Source: an uncultured Bacteroidales bacterium | Lineage (GTDB): Bacteria; Bacteroidota; Bacteroidia; Bacteroidales; Muribaculaceae | Direction: 5' to 3' | DNA: 64,000 nt | Assembly: GCA_902785925.1 (NCBI GenBank) | Contig: CADAAI010000015.1 | Location: forward strand, 1 to 64,000 | Shown: positions 35,898 through 44,989 of the stretch, piece after piece | Position numbering within the stretch: the stretch's first letter is position 1 | Layout: each line of letters opens with the position of its first letter | The notes under the pieces: model-generated | Told to the model about the DNA's origin: nothing | The model's input: the letters and a program-made list of their open reading frames with translations, nothing else | Database searches by the model: none | Position numbers and translations under genes: made by a program

Positions 35898-37667
35898 ATG
35901 AATAACAATCTTGAACTATTGCGCGAATTGATGCGCAGCAAGGGTGTGGAGGCAGTTATCATCCCTGGCACCGACCCTCATCAGAGTGAGTATGTGAGCG
36001 ACTACTGGAAATTCCGCGACTGGCTTTCGGGATTCACAGGCAGCAATGGCACAGCAGTGGTAACCCTCAGGCATGCCAGCATGTGGACCGACTCAAGATA
36101 CTTCCTGCAAGCCGACATTGAGCTTGAAGGTAGTGGCTTTGAATTGCAGAATGTGGAATATCGCGGTGACTTGGCGATGATTATGCAATGGCTCACCAAC
36201 GACCTGCACGAAGACGACACACTCGCCATAGACGGACGCCTTTTCTCGCTGATGGACACCAATCGACTCGAGCAGATGTGTGGTGAAAACGGGTTCCTTC
36301 TTGCTACCGACTTCTACCCCGACGAGACCATCTGGAATGACCGCCCACAACGTCCGATGAACGAATGCTATGTGCATGATGATGAATATGCCGGCGAGGA
36401 CGTTGAGAGCAAGCTCACACGCACAATGGAAAAAGTGGAAGAAAGCGGTGCCGACAGCATTCTCATCACAGCCCTCGATGAGATAGCATGGCTACTTAAT
36501 TTGCGCAGCAGCGATGTAGATTTCACTCCGGTAGCAATCGCGTTCTTCTATATGAGTGAGAATGACCGCGTCATCTTCACCGATGACGAGATGAGCAAGG
36601 AAGTGAAGAATCATCTAGGCAACTACAATGTGCGCATTAAGGGATATAACGAGGTGGAGAAATTCCTCGAGAAACGCAATATGAGCAACACTATCATGCT
36701 CGATCCCTACAAAGTGAGCGACACATTGGGTCAAGCACTGATGTGCGACAAAGTGTATGGAGCATCACCAGTCGAAGCGCTAAAAGCAATCAAAAATGAG
36801 GTGCAAATCAATGGTTTCCGCAAGGCTATGGAACGTGATGGAGCGGCATTGGTGCGACTTTTCATGTGGATAGAGAAGAATGCCGCCAGTGGCACTATCA
36901 ACGAGCTCGACGTGTGGGAGCAGGGCAAGATGGAGCGTGGCAAGAGCGACCTCTACCGAGGCGACAGCTTCGAGATGATATGCGGATACCGTGAGCACGG
37001 TGCTATCGTGCACTACACAGCCAATGCCGAGAGTGCCAGCACTCTGCAAGGCGAAGGTTTGCTACTCGTCGACAGCGGTGCGCAATATCTCGACGGCACC
37101 ACCGACATCACCAGAACCATCACCTTGGGCAACCCCACTGAACAAGAGAAGCATGACTTCACACTAGTGCTTAAAGGTCATCTCGCCTTGAGCCGCGCAA
37201 AATTCCCTGTTGGCACCACTGGTGTGCAGCTCGATGTATTGGCACGCATGCCACTATGGGAAGAGGCCATGACCTTTGGTCACGGCACAGGACATGGCAT
37301 GGGCCACTTCTTGGGCTGCCATGAGGGTCCTCACAGCATCCGCACCAATCTCAACCCAGTAGCCCTGGAACCTGGCATGGTAACTAGCAATGAACCTGGC
37401 CTGTACAAGACAGGCGAGTATGGCATCCGCACCGAGAATATCCTCCTTGTGGTTGAAGGCCCTAAGACCGAAAATTTCGGTGACTTCCTAGAGTTTGAGA
37501 CATTGACGTTGTTCCCCTACGACACACGCCTGATTGACACAACGATGCTCACTCCTGTAGAGATAAAGCAAGTCAATGACTACCACCAAATGGTTCTCGA
37601 GCGTCTCACCCCTTACCTAAATGAGGAAGAAGCCACCTGGCTTAAAATAAAATGCTCAAGCATTTAA
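35898..37667 (+). CDS. Aminopeptidase P family (Xaa-Pro aminopeptidase)
   Basis: 589 residues, starting MNNNLELLRELMRSKGVEAV. Two creatinase-like N-terminal domains (PGTDPHQSEYVSDYWKFRDW near residue 23; SADSILITALDEIAWLLNLR-like stretch near residue 190) precede a pita-bread M24 domain. Metal ligands are visible: LLVDSGAQYLDGTTDITRT (two Asp), GHGTGHGMGHFLGCHEGPH (His), and the Glu pair in VTSNEPGLYKTGEYGIRTEN. This is the long (about 600 residue) cytosolic form that removes N-terminal residues before proline. Its stop codon abuts the left inverted repeat of the next cassette. Confidence 0.93.
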   Translation: MNNNLELLRELMRSKGVEAVIIPGTDPHQSEYVSDYWKFRDWLSGFTGSNGTAVVTLRHASMWTDSRYFLQADIELEGSGFELQNVEYRGDLAMIMQWLTNDLHEDDTLAIDGRLFSLMDTNRLEQMCGENGFLLATDFYPDETIWNDRPQRPMNECYVHDDEYAGEDVESKLTRTMEKVEESGADSILITALDEIAWLLNLRSSDVDFTPVAIAFFYMSENDRVIFTDDEMSKEVKNHLGNYNVRIKGYNEVEKFLEKRNMSNTIMLDPYKVSDTLGQALMCDKVYGASPVEALKAIKNEVQINGFRKAMERDGAALVRLFMWIEKNAASGTINELDVWEQGKMERGKSDLYRGDSFEMICGYREHGAIVHYTANAESASTLQGEGLLLVDSGAQYLDGTTDITRTITLGNPTEQEKHDFTLVLKGHLALSRAKFPVGTTGVQLDVLARMPLWEEAMTFGHGTGHGMGHFLGCHEGPHSIRTNLNPVALEPGMVTSNEPGLYKTGEYGIRTENILLVVEGPKTENFGDFLEFETLTLFPYDTRLIDTTMLTPVEIKQVNDYHQMVLERLTPYLNEEEATWLKIKCSSI

Positions 37668-38159
37668 TTAATGCATAATGCACAATGCATAATGCACAAT
37701 GTCTTTTAATATAGAAATCATTTAATCAGTTAATGAAATCTAACATTGATAATATTATTGTTGTAAAGAGTAAAGCTTTTGCTCTTAAATCAATAAAACT
37801 CTATCGTTATTTGATTGATGAGAAGCGTGAGTATGTGCTATCAAGGCAATTCTTGCGTTCTGCAACAAGCATTGGTGCTAATGTGAAAGAAGCTATTCGA
37901 GGTCAGAGCAATGCCGATTTTGGCGCAAAAATGAACATTGCATTAAAAGAAGCAAGTGAAACAGAATACTGGCTAGAGCTAATGCAAGAGAGCGAATATA
38001 TCACCTTTGATAAAGGAGAAAATACTTTAAATGATTGTAGAGAACTAATAAGAATTCTTACTGCAATAGTGAAAACAACTTTTGACAAACAATAATTTTA
38101 ATTCATTATGCATTTTATGTGTTAATTATGCATTGTGCATTATGAATTATGCATTAATT
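37666..38159. mobile_element. Small cassette with terminal inverted repeats around a four-helix-bundle gene
   Basis: The left end (37666-37700) and right end (38124-38159) are A/T-rich arrays of ATGCATAATGCACA units in opposite orientation. The outer 14 bp (AATTAATGCATAAT) are identical as inverted repeats; the rest align with a 7-bp slip. The only gene inside is the 120-residue protein at 37733. The cassette lies exactly between the stop of the aminopeptidase gene and the ATG of the next gene. No transposase is present. Relatives of the end sequence occur at 51339-51369 and 63097-63110. Confidence 0.5.
37733..38095 (+). CDS. Four-helix-bundle protein (S23/IVP family)
   Basis: 120 residues matching the S23 ribosomal-intervening-sequence protein / TIGR02436 family: FALKSIKLYRYLIDEKREYV, then LSRQFLRSATSIGANVKEAI (the family SxSIxxNIxE-type motif), DFGAKMNIALKEASETEYWL and ECRELIRIL-like C-terminus. 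The members form small pentameric helical bundles, some found inside 23S rRNA genes or accessory to retroelements (Avd). The role here is unknown. Codon use is more A/T-rich than both neighbours, and the gene sits within terminal inverted repeats, which suggests transfer. Confidence 0.88.
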   Translation: MKSNIDNIIVVKSKAFALKSIKLYRYLIDEKREYVLSRQFLRSATSIGANVKEAIRGQSNADFGAKMNIALKEASETEYWLELMQESEYITFDKGENTLNDCRELIRILTAIVKTTFDKQ

Positions 38160-38164
38160 AAATT

Positions 38165-38680
38165 ATGGCAATAATAAGAAATGTGAGGGGATTTACCCCA
38201 AAGATTGGCAAGGACACATTCCTTGCAGACAATGCAGTAGTAGTTGGTGACGTGACCATAGGCGATGAGTGTAGCATCTGGTTTGGTGCTGTGCTGCGTG
38301 GCGATGTCAACACCATCACCCTGGGTAACCGAGTTAACGTGCAGGACGGCAGTGTGTTGCATACCCTATATCAAAAATCTACCATCGAGATTGGCGATGA
38401 CGTATCGATAGGCCATAACGTGACTATTCACGGTGCCAAGATTCATGACATGGCTCTAATTGGCATGGGTAGTGTCGTGCTTGATGACGCCGAAATTGGC
38501 GAAGGGGCGATTATCGCAGCTGGCAGCGTAGTGCTAAAAGGCACAAAAGTTGGACCTCACGAACTATGGGCTGGCTCTCCCGCCAAATTCAAGAAAATGG
38601 TTGACCCAGCACAGGCTAAGGAAATCAACGTAAAAATCGCCCGAAACTATCTTATGTATAGCACTTGGTACGAGGAATAA
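38165..38680 (+). CDS. Gamma-carbonic-anhydrase family protein
   Basis: 171 residues. Left-handed beta-helix hexapeptide repeats run from residue 20 to 140 (VVVGDVTIGDECSIWFGAVL, IEIGDDVSIGHNVTIHGAKI). The metal-binding histidines are visible in VLHTLYQ, IGHNVTIHG (HxxxxH). Ends with a helix (QAKEINVKIARNYLMYSTWY). Family members include active gamma-class carbonic anhydrases and inactive relatives (YrdA, PaaY). Activity cannot be decided from sequence alone. The start lies 5 bp after the right repeat of the upstream cassette. Terminator follows. Confidence 0.9.
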   Translation: MAIIRNVRGFTPKIGKDTFLADNAVVVGDVTIGDECSIWFGAVLRGDVNTITLGNRVNVQDGSVLHTLYQKSTIEIGDDVSIGHNVTIHGAKIHDMALIGMGSVVLDDAEIGEGAIIAAGSVVLKGTKVGPHELWAGSPAKFKKMVDPAQAKEINVKIARNYLMYSTWYEE

Positions 38681-38719
38681 TGAACAAGTTTTAGGTACAA
38701 AGTTCCAAAGAATAAGTAA

Positions 38720-38762
38720 CAAGTTGCAAGTGGCCATAAGGCTCACTTGCAACTTGCTTTTT
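38720..38762 (+). terminator. Terminator after the gamma-CA gene
   Basis: Perfect 13-bp stem CAAGTTGCAAGTG / CACTTGCAACTTG with an 11-nt loop that itself can pair GCC/GGC, followed by CTTTTTAT. It lies between convergent genes and may act on both strands. Confidence 0.88.
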
Positions 38763-38810
38763 ATAGTTTCGCGGACAGGTCACGCCTTGCCACTACTTAA
38801 CATTTAAAAC

Positions 38811-39836
38811 TCACCTAGTGGTACCACGCACTACAAGCTTGGTGCGCACCATGCGCTTCTCGGCGCGGTCCATTGGGAGCTTGCCCTCTACCATGTCGAT
38901 GAGCACGTCGGTGGCCTGAGCTCCCACCTCAGAGCCATTTTGGCGAACTGTGGTGAGCATGGGGTCGCACGAAACAGCACGGTCGCTGTCGGTAAAACCG
39001 CACACCGAAACATCTTCGGGGACCTTAAGCCCCATTTTCTTTGCTATATACATCACCGTAATCGCTGTCTCGTCGTTGATGGCAAAGAAACCATCGGGAC
39101 GGTCTTTCATCTTGAGCAATGTGGGTGTGATTTTCTCGGCATCCATAGGATTGTCGCACTGGATGATTAGTTTCTCATCGGGTGTGAGACCATGATGATA
39201 CAGCGCGTCCTTGTAACCATTTAGGCGGTTCTTAGAGATTTCCATATTCAGGTTAGACACATAGAATGCCACTCGCTTGCAGCCAGTCTCAATCATGTGT
39301 CCCACAGCCTTATAGGCTGCCTGATAGTCGTCAACAACAACTCGGCTAGCATTGATGGCTGGGCAAATGCGGTCGTAGAACACCAGAGGAATTCTGCTGT
39401 TGACGAGCTTGATGAAATGGTCGTATTGCTCGGTGTCCTTGGCCTGCGACACGATAATGCCACACACCTTGTTCTTCTTGAACGACTCACAAATCTCGAC
39501 CTCTCGCTCATAGCTCTCACGACTTTGAGCAACCATAATGCGGTAGCCACGTTCCTTGGCTTTCTCCTCAATGCCACTTAAAATCGACGCAAAATAGAAA
39601 TGCACTATTTCGGGCAAAATCACGCCTATGATTTGTGACGGCTTCTGGCGACTGTGACGTAGCTGCTCGGCAATCACATTGGGGTAATAGTCGTGCTCAC
39701 GAGCATACTGCTGAATCATCTCTCGACGCTTCTTGCTGATGTTGGGGCTGTTTTTCAAAGCACGCGACACCGTAGCCACGCTCACCCCAAGTTGAGCGGC
39801 TATATCTTTCATCGTTAATGGCTGCTTCTCATTCAT
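38811..39836 (-). CDS. LacI-family transcriptional regulator of the PUL
   Basis: 341 residues. The N-terminal HTH is textbook: MKDIAAQLGVSVATVSRALK, followed by the hinge helix (PNVIAEQLRHSRQKPSQIIG). A periplasmic-binding-protein-like domain binds a sugar effector (IIGVILPEIVHFYFASILSG, GFFAINDETAI, DVSVCGFTDSD). It is transcribed divergently from susC, and a perfect LacI-type palindrome lies between them. Likely controls the whole 38.8-52.7 kb locus. The ligand is probably a malto-oligosaccharide or related sugar (inference from the neighbours). Confidence 0.95.
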   Translation of the reverse strand: MNEKQPLTMKDIAAQLGVSVATVSRALKNSPNISKKRREMIQQYAREHDYYPNVIAEQLRHSRQKPSQIIGVILPEIVHFYFASILSGIEEKAKERGYRIMVAQSRESYEREVEICESFKKNKVCGIIVSQAKDTEQYDHFIKLVNSRIPLVFYDRICPAINASRVVVDDYQAAYKAVGHMIETGCKRVAFYVSNLNMEISKNRLNGYKDALYHHGLTPDEKLIIQCDNPMDAEKITPTLLKMKDRPDGFFAINDETAITVMYIAKKMGLKVPEDVSVCGFTDSDRAVSCDPMLTTVRQNGSEVGAQATDVLIDMVEGKLPMDRAEKRMVRTKLVVRGTTR

Positions 39837-40003
39837 GATAGCAATATTTTAAAGGTCAATAAATTACCTCACCTCGCCTGCCCTCTCGCACCACTCGCCT
39901 ATCAACACTTGCAATGCAAAAATGAACCAGAACTGGTTTGGATTGTCAAAATTACAATTTTTCTTAAAATCACTATAAACTTTATGTCTTAAAATATCTT
40001 AAT

Positions 40004-40015
40004 GCAAACGTTTGC
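40004..40015. promoter_or_regulatory. LacI-type operator
   Basis: GCAAACGTTTGC, a perfect 12-bp palindrome with the central CG of LacI-family operators. It is placed about 70 bp upstream of the predicted susC start site and a similar distance from the lacI start site. Confidence 0.75.
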
Positions 40016-40050
40016 GCTACATTTAACACATAAATAAATAATAAAAATGC

Positions 40051-40079
40051 TTTGTTTCTATTTAAAACAATTACTTTTG
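40051..40079 (+). promoter_or_regulatory. Promoter of susC
   Basis: TACTTTTG (40072-40079) is a full -7 match. TTTG at 40051-40054 gives a short 17-bp spacer, which may mean a weak, activated promoter. Confidence 0.6.
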
Positions 40080-40196
40080 TAGTTGCAAATTTTGCTCTTA
40101 TCACAACTGGAACTAAGAAATTGAAACAAAATTTGACTTGAAAACTAAATAATTACAATTTTATTTAAACTTAATAACAATTTAACTAAAAACAAG

Positions 40197-43100
40197 ATGA
40201 AGCAGGTAAACATTAGAATTCCCCAAAGGATTCTTGCGCTGATGATGGGATTATTCCTGTCAATCGGAGCCTACGCACAGATTACTGTGCAGGGACATGT
40301 TAAGGATGCTACCGGCGAACCTGTTATTGGTGCAACAGTAACCGTTGTGGGTACCACCAACACCGTGGCTACCGACTTTGACGGTAACTTCACTATCACC
40401 GCACCAGCAGGAGCCCAGCTCCAAGTTTCTTCTATCGGTCTTCAACCACAGACCGTTACCGCCGCTCCTAACCTCGTTATTGAGCTTGTTGACGACTCAG
40501 AAATGCTCAAGGAGGTAGTTGTGATTGGTTACGGTACTGTTAGGAAGAGCGACCTTACTGGTAGTGTCACAGCTCTCAAGCCCGACGCCAAGAACAAAGG
40601 TGTTGTAGTGAGTGCTCAGGACATGCTCGGCGGTAAAATCGCCGGTGTTAACGTAACCGACGGTGGTGGTACTCCTGGTGGCGGTGCAACTATCCGCATT
40701 CGTGGTGGTTCGTCACTCAATGCCACTAACGATCCTCTTATCGTTATCGATGGTGTGCCCATGGACAACAATGGCGTGAAAGGACTAGCCAACGGCCTGT
40801 CACTTATTAACCCCGCCGACATTGAGACCTTTAACGTGCTCAAGGACGCTTCGGCAACAGCCATCTATGGTTCGCGCGGTTCTAACGGTGTTATCATCAT
40901 TACCACCAAGAAGGGTCGCCGTGGCCAGGGCATCAACGTTCTCTACAATGGCAGCTTCACTGTGAGCACCAAGAAGAAGAACATCGACGTGCTGAGTGGT
41001 GACGAATACCGTGACTACATCAAGGAAATCTACAAGGGTAACAGCCGCGAGGAGCAAGCTATTGCAGCTCTGGGAACCGCCAACACTAACTGGCAGAACG
41101 AAATATACCGCACCGCCCTCAGCCACGACCACAACTTGACTGTAACTGGTTCGGTTAAGGACTTCCTCCCATTCCGCGTATCGGTTGGCTATACCGATCA
41201 GCAAGGTATCCTCAAGACTTCGGACTTCAAGCGTTACACTGTGTCAGGTAACATCAGTCCATCGCTCTTCAACGATCACTTGACCTTCAACATCAATGCT
41301 AAGTACATGTATGCCAAGTCGCGTTATGCCGATGGTTCGGCTATTGGCAATGCAGTGCGCATGGACCCAACTCAGCCCATTCGCAGCGAAGACCCACTGT
41401 ACAAGAACTTTGGTGGCTACTTCAACTGGCTATCGGCTGCTGCTCTTAATGATGACGCTTGGCCCTACACTGTCAACACCAACGCTCCACGCAACCCTGT
41501 TGCCATCCTCGAGCTTAAGAATGACCGTGCTAACAGCCACGCCTTTGTAGGCAACATTGATGCCGACTACAAGGTTCACGGATTTGAGGATCTGCGTCTC
41601 CACCTCACTCTCGGTGGTGACTTCTCTAAGGGTAAGCAAACAACCGACGTTGACCCCGCCAGCCCACTTGCAGCCTACTACGGCAGCCACGGTTGGGACG
41701 AGATCACCAAGGAGAACCGCACCCTCAGCACCTACGCACAGTACTACAAAGACTTCAATGATGATCATCACTTCGACATCATGGCTGGTTATGAGTGGCA
41801 ACACTTCTGGCGTAAGCAGCACAATAATTACTGGGGATTCTACCAGTCAACCAGTAATGAGTACCTCAAGGACAGCGAAGGTCACTACATCCTTGATGAA
41901 GGTGGCAAGATGATTCCCGCTGCCGGACAGAAGTACAACGAAACTTGGCTCTACAACGGTCTGGGCTTCCGCACCGAGAATTATCTGGTTTCGTTCTTTG
42001 GACGTATGAACTACATCTTCAAGAACCGCTACTACTTGACTGCAACAGTTCGTCACGACGGTTCTTCTCGCTTCAAGAAGCACTGGTCAACCTTCCCATC
42101 GTTCGCCTTCGCATGGCGCATCAAAGAAGAAGGTTTCCTCAAGGACAACAACACTCTGAGCGAGCTCAAGCTCCGCCTCGGTTGGGGTAAGACTGGTCAG
42201 CAGGACATTGGTAGCGACTATAACTACTTCACCAACTATTCTATGAACTCAGGTGTTCCTGGTAGTTTCTATGACATCGTGGGCGACGGCACTATGGCTC
42301 GTCCTAACGTTTACAACCCACAGCTTAAGTGGGAGACCACTACCACTACCAACATTGGTCTTGACTGGGGATTCCTCAACGGACGCATCACCGGTACCAT
42401 CGACTGGTACTATCGCAAGACCACCGACCTCTTGAACTATGCTTCTATTCCAGTAGGTAACTTCCGCAACATGGCCAACCAGAACATTGGTTCACTCAAG
42501 AACACTGGTCTTGAGCTCTCTATTAGCTGGAAGGCTATCTCTACAAACGACCTTCTGTGGACCATCGACTACAACTTCACCTACAACAAGAATGAGATTA
42601 CCGAGCTCGTGGGTGGCATAGACGCCAACTACAAGGTGCTCACTGGTGGTGTTGGTATCAACAAGAACTGCCAGGCTCATGCCGTTGGTTATCCCGCCAA
42701 CTCGTTCTACGTTTACCAGCAGGTTTACGACGAGGCTGGTATGCCTATCGAGAACCAGGTTGTTGACCGCAACGCCGATGGTCAAATCACCGACGACGAC
42801 CGCTACTTCTACAAGGCTCCTTTCGCTCCTGTTACCATGGGCCTCAGCTCACGCTTAGAGTGGAAGAACTGGGACTTCGGTTTCAACATGCGTGCAAGCA
42901 TTGGCAACTACGTGTTTAACAATGTTATGAAGGGTTATGCCAACGTTGGTCTCGCTGCAGTGTTTGAGAGCGTGAGCGGTAGCTACCTTAACAACCGCCC
43001 TGTTGACGCTATCAAGTATGGCTGGGCAACCTACGACGATGCTTCACAGCTCAGCGACCGCTGGGTTAAGAACGCTTCGTTCCTCAAGTGCGACAACATC

Positions 43101-43301
43101 ACTTTGGGTTACAGCTTCAGCGACCTCTTCAAACGCAACGGTGGTTATCACGGCCTGAGCGGACGTGTTTATGGTACTGTTTCTAACGTGTTCTGCATCA
43201 CCAAGTATGATGGCATCGATCCCGAGATTTCTTATGGTATCGATAACGACATGTATCCACGCCCAATCTCGTTCATCCTTGGTCTCAGCCTGAATTTCTA
43301 A
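40197..43301 (+). CDS. susC: SusC-like TonB-dependent outer-membrane transporter
   Basis: 1034 residues. Signal peptide to AYAQ (residue 28). Carboxypeptidase-regulatory-like domain at 29-98 (VQGHVKDATGEPVIGATVTV). TonB box region near 105-113 (EVVVIGYGT) and plug (DLTGSVTALKPD, IRIRGGSSLNATNDPLIVID, DASATAIYGSRGSNGVIIIT), then a 22-strand barrel ending ISFILGLSLNF. Forms a lidded importer with SusD. The downstream SusE/SusF pair and GH13 enzyme suggest maltodextrin import. First gene of the plus-strand operon, 38 bp from susD. Confidence 0.97.
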   Translation: MKQVNIRIPQRILALMMGLFLSIGAYAQITVQGHVKDATGEPVIGATVTVVGTTNTVATDFDGNFTITAPAGAQLQVSSIGLQPQTVTAAPNLVIELVDDSEMLKEVVVIGYGTVRKSDLTGSVTALKPDAKNKGVVVSAQDMLGGKIAGVNVTDGGGTPGGGATIRIRGGSSLNATNDPLIVIDGVPMDNNGVKGLANGLSLINPADIETFNVLKDASATAIYGSRGSNGVIIITTKKGRRGQGINVLYNGSFTVSTKKKNIDVLSGDEYRDYIKEIYKGNSREEQAIAALGTANTNWQNEIYRTALSHDHNLTVTGSVKDFLPFRVSVGYTDQQGILKTSDFKRYTVSGNISPSLFNDHLTFNINAKYMYAKSRYADGSAIGNAVRMDPTQPIRSEDPLYKNFGGYFNWLSAAALNDDAWPYTVNTNAPRNPVAILELKNDRANSHAFVGNIDADYKVHGFEDLRLHLTLGGDFSKGKQTTDVDPASPLAAYYGSHGWDEITKENRTLSTYAQYYKDFNDDHHFDIMAGYEWQHFWRKQHNNYWGFYQSTSNEYLKDSEGHYILDEGGKMIPAAGQKYNETWLYNGLGFRTENYLVSFFGRMNYIFKNRYYLTATVRHDGSSRFKKHWSTFPSFAFAWRIKEEGFLKDNNTLSELKLRLGWGKTGQQDIGSDYNYFTNYSMNSGVPGSFYDIVGDGTMARPNVYNPQLKWETTTTTNIGLDWGFLNGRITGTIDWYYRKTTDLLNYASIPVGNFRNMANQNIGSLKNTGLELSISWKAISTNDLLWTIDYNFTYNKNEITELVGGIDANYKVLTGGVGINKNCQAHAVGYPANSFYVYQQVYDEAGMPIENQVVDRNADGQITDDDRYFYKAPFAPVTMGLSSRLEWKNWDFGFNMRASIGNYVFNNVMKGYANVGLAAVFESVSGSYLNNRPVDAIKYGWATYDDASQLSDRWVKNASFLKCDNITLGYSFSDLFKRNGGYHGLSGRVYGTVSNVFCITKYDGIDPEISYGIDNDMYPRPISFILGLSLNF

Positions 43302-43339
43302 TTTAGATTTTTGACACATTATTAAAAATAAAAGAAACT

Positions 43340-44965
43340 ATGAATAAGTTTTTTAAATATATATTAGGTGCTGCTGTAGCTATAGTGCTAAGCATGGGAC
43401 TTAACTCCTGTGTCAAAGACCTTGACGTGGAGCCCATCGACCCAGCTCTTCAGAGCGATGTAACTGCCGAGCAGCTGTTTAACAAGTGCTATGCCAATCT
43501 TGCCGTACAGGGTAATGGCGGCAGCGATGGCGACTGCGACATTGATGGTATCGACGGTGGTTTCTCAGTGCTTTACCGCATGCTGTGGAACGCCAACGAG
43601 CTCCCCACCGATGAAGCTATGTGCAAGTGGGGCGACCCAGGCATCGAGCCTCTTAACAAGAATGCCTACGATGCCAGCAACCCATTCCTTGAAGGACTTT
43701 ACTACCGTCTTTACACTGGTATCGCTTTCTGCAACCAGTATATCAGCGCCTTTGGCGACTACAACGAGACAATGACTGCCGAGGTTCGCTTCCTGCGTGC
43801 CTTCCAGTACTACATCCTTATGGACTGCTTCGGAAACGTGCCTTTCACCCCCGAAGTTTCGGGTGGTAAAGCCGACCAAATCTCGCGTGCCGACCTCTTC
43901 AAATACATTGAGGATGAACTTCTCGCCATCGAGCCTCTCATGAGCCAACCTAAGGCAAAGAAATCGAGCGATGAAGGCTACGGACGTGCCGACAAGGCTG
44001 CTTGCTGGATGGTTCTCGCAAGAATCTATCTCAATTCACAGGTTTACACTGGCAATGCTCAGTGGGAAAAGGCAGCCGAGTATGCCAAGAAAGTTATTGA
44101 CTCTGACTATCGCATCCTTGATCGCAGCAAGGGCAACGACACATGGAGTGCCTACCAGATGCTCTTCATGGGTGACAACGGTGAGACCGATGCTGCCTAC
44201 GAGGCTATCCTCCCAATCCTTTATGACGGACTCCGTACCACTTCTTGGGGTGGATCGCTCTTCTTGATGGCTTCAACCTACGACAGCAACATGCACGGCA
44301 ACCCCAACGACCCAATCGCCACCAACGGCGTGAGTGGTCAAAACTGGGAAGGCAACCGTGCTCGTCCAGAGCTCGTAAACCTCTTCTTCAAGGGTATTGA
44401 GGCTCCCGTTGGCGAGGCCTATGAGGTTGCTCGCTCAGCTGGCGATGACCGCGCACTGTTCAACACCGTTGACCGCATCATCGACATCATTGACAACAAC
44501 AACTTCCAGAATGGATTTGCTGTGGGTAAGTTCAACAACTTCAAGACCGACGGCTCGGCAGGTCACCATGCCACTCATCCCGATGCCGACATCTTCTTGA
44601 TTCGCAAGGCCGAGGCTTACCTCACCTATGCCGAGGCTCTTACTCGCATTGCAGGTGGCGGTGCTGCTCCTGCCGAAGCTGTTACTGCCATCAATGTGCT
44701 GCGCAACCGCGCTGGCGCTAATGCCAAGGCTAGCTACAACCTCAGCGACATTCTCGACGAGTGGGGCCGTGAGTTCTACTTCGAGGGACGTCGTCGCATC
44801 GACTTGATTCGCTTTGGCAAGTTTGGTGGTACCACCGACTACAAGTGGCAATGGAAGGGTGGAGACTTCAACGGACGCGATTTCGCCGAGTTCCGCAACA
44901 TCTTCCCAATTCCTTACAAGGATATCACTGCCAACGAGAAGCTAACGCAAAATCCTGGTTATTAA
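43340..44965 (+). CDS. susD: SusD-like surface glycan-binding lipoprotein
   Basis: 541 residues. Lipobox at Cys24 (SMGLNSC). TPR-like N-terminal helices (AEQLFNKCYANLAVQGNGGS; AEVRFLRAFQYYILMDCFGN is the typical SusD block), then IRKAEAYLTYAEALTRIAGG and the C-terminal GREFYFEGRRRIDLIRFGKF and NIFPIPYKDITANEKLTQNP signatures. It closes the SusC barrel and binds the oligosaccharide at the surface. The 24-bp gap to susE fits one operon. Confidence 0.97.
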   Translation: MNKFFKYILGAAVAIVLSMGLNSCVKDLDVEPIDPALQSDVTAEQLFNKCYANLAVQGNGGSDGDCDIDGIDGGFSVLYRMLWNANELPTDEAMCKWGDPGIEPLNKNAYDASNPFLEGLYYRLYTGIAFCNQYISAFGDYNETMTAEVRFLRAFQYYILMDCFGNVPFTPEVSGGKADQISRADLFKYIEDELLAIEPLMSQPKAKKSSDEGYGRADKAACWMVLARIYLNSQVYTGNAQWEKAAEYAKKVIDSDYRILDRSKGNDTWSAYQMLFMGDNGETDAAYEAILPILYDGLRTTSWGGSLFLMASTYDSNMHGNPNDPIATNGVSGQNWEGNRARPELVNLFFKGIEAPVGEAYEVARSAGDDRALFNTVDRIIDIIDNNNFQNGFAVGKFNNFKTDGSAGHHATHPDADIFLIRKAEAYLTYAEALTRIAGGGAAPAEAVTAINVLRNRAGANAKASYNLSDILDEWGREFYFEGRRRIDLIRFGKFGGTTDYKWQWKGGDFNGRDFAEFRNIFPIPYKDITANEKLTQNPGY

Positions 44966-44989
44966 TTTCCTAAATAGCAATTTGAGATT

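Larger units (their letters stand above)
39837..40196. other. lacI-susC intergenic control region
   Basis: 360 bp without genes. It holds an inverted repeat AACCAGAACTGGTT (39925-39938), a -7-like TAATTTTG on the reverse strand (39947-39954, for lacI), the palindrome at 40004-40015 and the susC promoter element at 40072-40079. The susC leader is about 110 nt and A/T-rich. Confidence 0.6.
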
